DNA of 24,552 nt from positions 1-24,552 of the forward strand of contig JAKEGO010000101.1 of the NCBI GenBank assembly GCA_022615805.1, read 5' to 3'. Positions 23,212 to 24,552 of the stretch are shown here, piece after piece; positions within the stretch are counted from its first letter, which is position 1; the number at the start of each line of letters is the position of its first letter. The position numbers and the translations under genes were made by a program. The DNA comes from Thermoplasmata archaeon (GTDB lineage: Archaea; Thermoplasmatota; JAKEGO01). The notes below the pieces were generated by a model. The model was given only the letters and a program-made list of their open reading frames with translations. It searched no databases and had not been told where the DNA came from.

Positions 23212-23697
23212 ATGACGGGCGTGGAATCGAAGATGAAGGCGGAGGCGCACCTTGCCGTTGGTGAGTACGAGAAGGCCGTCAAGGCGTTCAAGGCGGCTGT
23301 CAAGGAAGACCCCCATGACGCCGAGGCGCACTTCGGCCTGGCGGAGGCGTCTTCTGCCCTGGCCGACAGCTCGGTCACCGAGGTCGCCGCCTCCTACCGG
23401 AAGGCGATAGACCTCGACCCCGGGAACATCTTCTACAGGACCAGTTACGCGGATTTCTGCATGGAGAATGGCGTTTTCAAGGCCGCGGAGGAGCAGTACC
23501 TCGCCGTGGCGGACCTGGACCGCGACAACGAGCACATATACCTCGCGGACTTCGCCGTCTCCTTCAAGAGATGGGCGAACGAGTTCCCGGACCGCACCGG
23601 GATGGCCGAGGACGACGTGTCGCGAAAGGCGCTGGATTACTGCCTGAAGGCCCTTCACCTGGGACGGGAGGATGCGGTCCGGCTCCTCAAGCCCTGA
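23212..23697 (+). CDS. Small TPR repeat protein
   Basis: This 161-aa soluble protein is made of tetratricopeptide repeats. One repeat is AEAHLAVGEYEKAVKAFKAAVKEDPHD, followed by AEAHFGLAEASSALADSSVTEVAASYRKAIDLDPGN and IFYRTSYADFCMENGVFKAAEEQYLAVADLDRDN. The C-terminal part (AEDDVSRKALDYCLKALHLGREDAVRLL) resembles a last degenerate helix pair. TPR domains mediate protein-protein contacts; no enzymatic motif is present. There is no signal peptide. It has its own promoter and stands alone between the protease and the zinc-ribbon gene. Its TPR consensus is similar in style to the N-terminal TPR of the giant coiled-coil protein, but I do not see close sequence identity. Confidence 0.85.
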   Translation: MTGVESKMKAEAHLAVGEYEKAVKAFKAAVKEDPHDAEAHFGLAEASSALADSSVTEVAASYRKAIDLDPGNIFYRTSYADFCMENGVFKAAEEQYLAVADLDRDNEHIYLADFAVSFKRWANEFPDRTGMAEDDVSRKALDYCLKALHLGREDAVRLLKP

Positions 23698-24150
23698 CAT
23701 CAGGGGATGGCGCCACGGCACGGCGCCCGAGCATCGCTGGCCGAGAATGCATTTATTTCCGGAGGGGAGTATGAACGGTAGGACCGGAAGGCAGACTGCA
23801 CCTTCGAGAAATGATCCCTCCATACGGGAGGGGGCGTTCAGGCGCCACTCTCGTGCCGGGACGCGGGCTGCGATCGTTCCACAGCCTCTCCGCCTCGATC
23901 GATAGGCTTTCCAGAGGTCGTTTCGGACGCGGATCGACATCCGTGGCGATCTTGGGCGCCCCTCCCGCGAGTCCGACAACCATCTCGAAGCCAGGCGGAG
24001 CCCGTTCGAGGACGATTCCTGCGTCGGAGAGGCTCGCGGGCCATCACCCCCCTCCTTCGAACGATGGGATCCGACAACGCAGCCAGACCAACACATTTAT
24101 ATGGATGCGTCCATTCCCAGAATAGCGAAAATCGTAACAGGGGGTGAACT
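23698..24150. other. 453-base gap with a possible unassigned transcript
   Basis: A TATA-like ATTTATTT (23751-23758) predicts a transcript start near 23780. Downstream lies a hairpin, CCCTCC-ATACG-GGAGGG (23816-23832). A 44-codon frame begins at 23771 after GGAGGGGAG and ends at 23905, but its start lies before the predicted transcript start and it resembles nothing I know. The rest, up to the zinc-ribbon promoter near 24099, shows no gene. An unrecognised small RNA is possible. Confidence 0.3.
24096..24103 (+). promoter_or_regulatory. TATA box for the zinc-ribbon gene
   Basis: TTTATATG centred near 24099 predicts a transcript start near 24125. That leaves a 26-base leader carrying a GGGGTGA ribosome-binding site just before the ATG at 24151. 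The aminotransferase gene probably shares this promoter. Confidence 0.55.
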
Positions 24151-24273
24151 ATGGACATATTCCCAAAATGTCCGCAGTGTGAGGAGGGTAGGCTCCTTCC
24201 ATTCTCACGGGGGGAGGATATCTTTGAACTGTGGAAGTGCTCTCACTGCAGCTACACAGTGTACAAGAAGTGA
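24151..24273 (+). CDS. Tiny zinc-ribbon protein (40 aa)
   Basis: This short frame encodes 40 residues with two CxxC knuckles, CPQC near the N-terminus and CSHC near the C-terminus, about 22 residues apart. That is a classic rubredoxin/TFIIS-like zinc ribbon that would bind one zinc ion. Between them is an acidic segment (GEDIFELWKC). GGGGTGA lies three bases before the ATG, a strong archaeal ribosome-binding site, and a TATA box lies upstream, so expression is well supported despite the length. The stop is 21 bases before the aminotransferase ATG, suggesting an operon. Single zinc ribbons of this size occur in archaeal transcription and translation proteins and in carrier-type proteins such as LysW; this one lacks the EDWGE-like C-terminus of LysW, so its role is open. 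Confidence 0.75.
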   Translation: MDIFPKCPQCEEGRLLPFSRGEDIFELWKCSHCSYTVYKK

Positions 24274-24294
24274 CCTGGCAGAGGGGGGCGTCGA

Positions 24295-24552
24295 ATGTTC
24301 GAGGAACTGCTTTCGAAGCGCGCTAAGACGATGAAGGCCTCCGAGATAAGGGAGCTCCTGAAGCTGGTGACGTCCCAGGACATCATCTCGTTCGCCGGAG
24401 GGCTCCCCAACCCGGCCACGTTCCCGTGCGAGGAACTGAGGGAGATATCGGCCCACGTCTTCGACACGCTCGGCTCCGATGCCCTCCAGTACGGGACGAC
24501 GGAAGGCGTGAAGGTCCTCAGGGAACAGCTCGCGGAGCGCCTCAACACGAAA
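24295..24552 (+). CDS. PLP-dependent class I/II aminotransferase, N-terminal part
   Basis: Only the first 86 codons are present before the window ends. The segment DIISFAGGLPNPATFPCEELREI followed by ALQYGTTEGVKVLREQLAERL is the typical start of fold-type I aminotransferases of the 2-aminoadipate/LysN and aromatic/branched-chain group (the GGxPxPxxFP and LQYGxxxGxxxLRE motifs). The catalytic lysine lies beyond the edge. There is no N-terminal helix-turn-helix, so it is not a MocR-type regulator. It follows the zinc-ribbon gene by 21 bases and probably shares its promoter. Which amino acid it uses cannot be told from this part. Confidence 0.9.
   Translation, partial: MFEELLSKRAKTMKASEIRELLKLVTSQDIISFAGGLPNPATFPCEELREISAHVFDTLGSDALQYGTTEGVKVLREQLAERLNTK

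Noticed and set aside
23771..23905. 44-codon frame with GGAGGGGAG upstream
   Set aside because: The predicted transcript start lies after its ATG, and the Arg-rich sequence resembles no family. It is mentioned only under the gap.
1..24552. tRNA genes, CRISPR arrays, phage genes or toxin-antitoxin pairs
   Set aside because: I looked for tRNA T-arm motifs, evenly spaced direct repeats, and integrase, transposase or toxin motifs and saw none that held up.

Overview
The window looks like a high-GC archaeal chromosome. The evidence is an archaeal-type RNase P RNA, a stand-alone GMP synthase ATP-PPase subunit (GuaAb), the archaeal pterin enzyme MptE, archaeal families DUF373 and COG2144, and TATA boxes about 26 bp from transcription starts that often coincide with the start codon (leaderless or near-leaderless genes). 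The gene set resembles Thermoplasmatota, but that placement is inference. I see no tRNA, CRISPR array, prophage or integrase.

Layout. Positions 1-7492 (minus strand) encode two large secreted surface proteins. One is cut by the left edge (immunoglobulin-like, amidotransferase-like and carboxypeptidase-regulatory-like domains). The other, 1846 aa, combines an integrin-like seven-repeat FG-GAP propeller, twelve cadherin/He_PIG-like domains, one transmembrane helix and a basic proline-rich tail. Positions 7859-9626 (minus) hold a compact nadX-guaAb pair for NAD and GMP synthesis. Upstream of nadX lies a 123-bp inverted-repeat element flanked by a 9-bp direct repeat, consistent with a miniature transposable element. 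Next come a small four-helix membrane protein (minus) and, divergently, a two-gene unit (10681-17028): an SCP2-like lipid-binding protein and a 1998-aa TPR plus coiled-coil protein.

Positions 17123-20135 (minus) form a tight operon of DUF373 membrane protein, COG2144 AIR-synthase-like protein and MptE. Upstream of it on the same strand is the RNase P RNA gene (about 20246-20571), supported by its conserved core motifs, a P1 pairing of its ends and a TATA box at the right distance. Then, on the plus strand, follow a membrane-anchored subtilisin-like protease, a small TPR protein, a 40-aa zinc-ribbon protein and the start of a PLP-dependent aminotransferase cut by the right edge.

The genes suggest a cell with an elaborate adhesive, proteolytically active surface plus housekeeping cofactor and nucleotide synthesis. 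The most unusual unit is the SCP2/giant coiled-coil pair. It has no recognised catalytic motif, carries recent internal duplication, and could be a structural scaffold of undescribed function.
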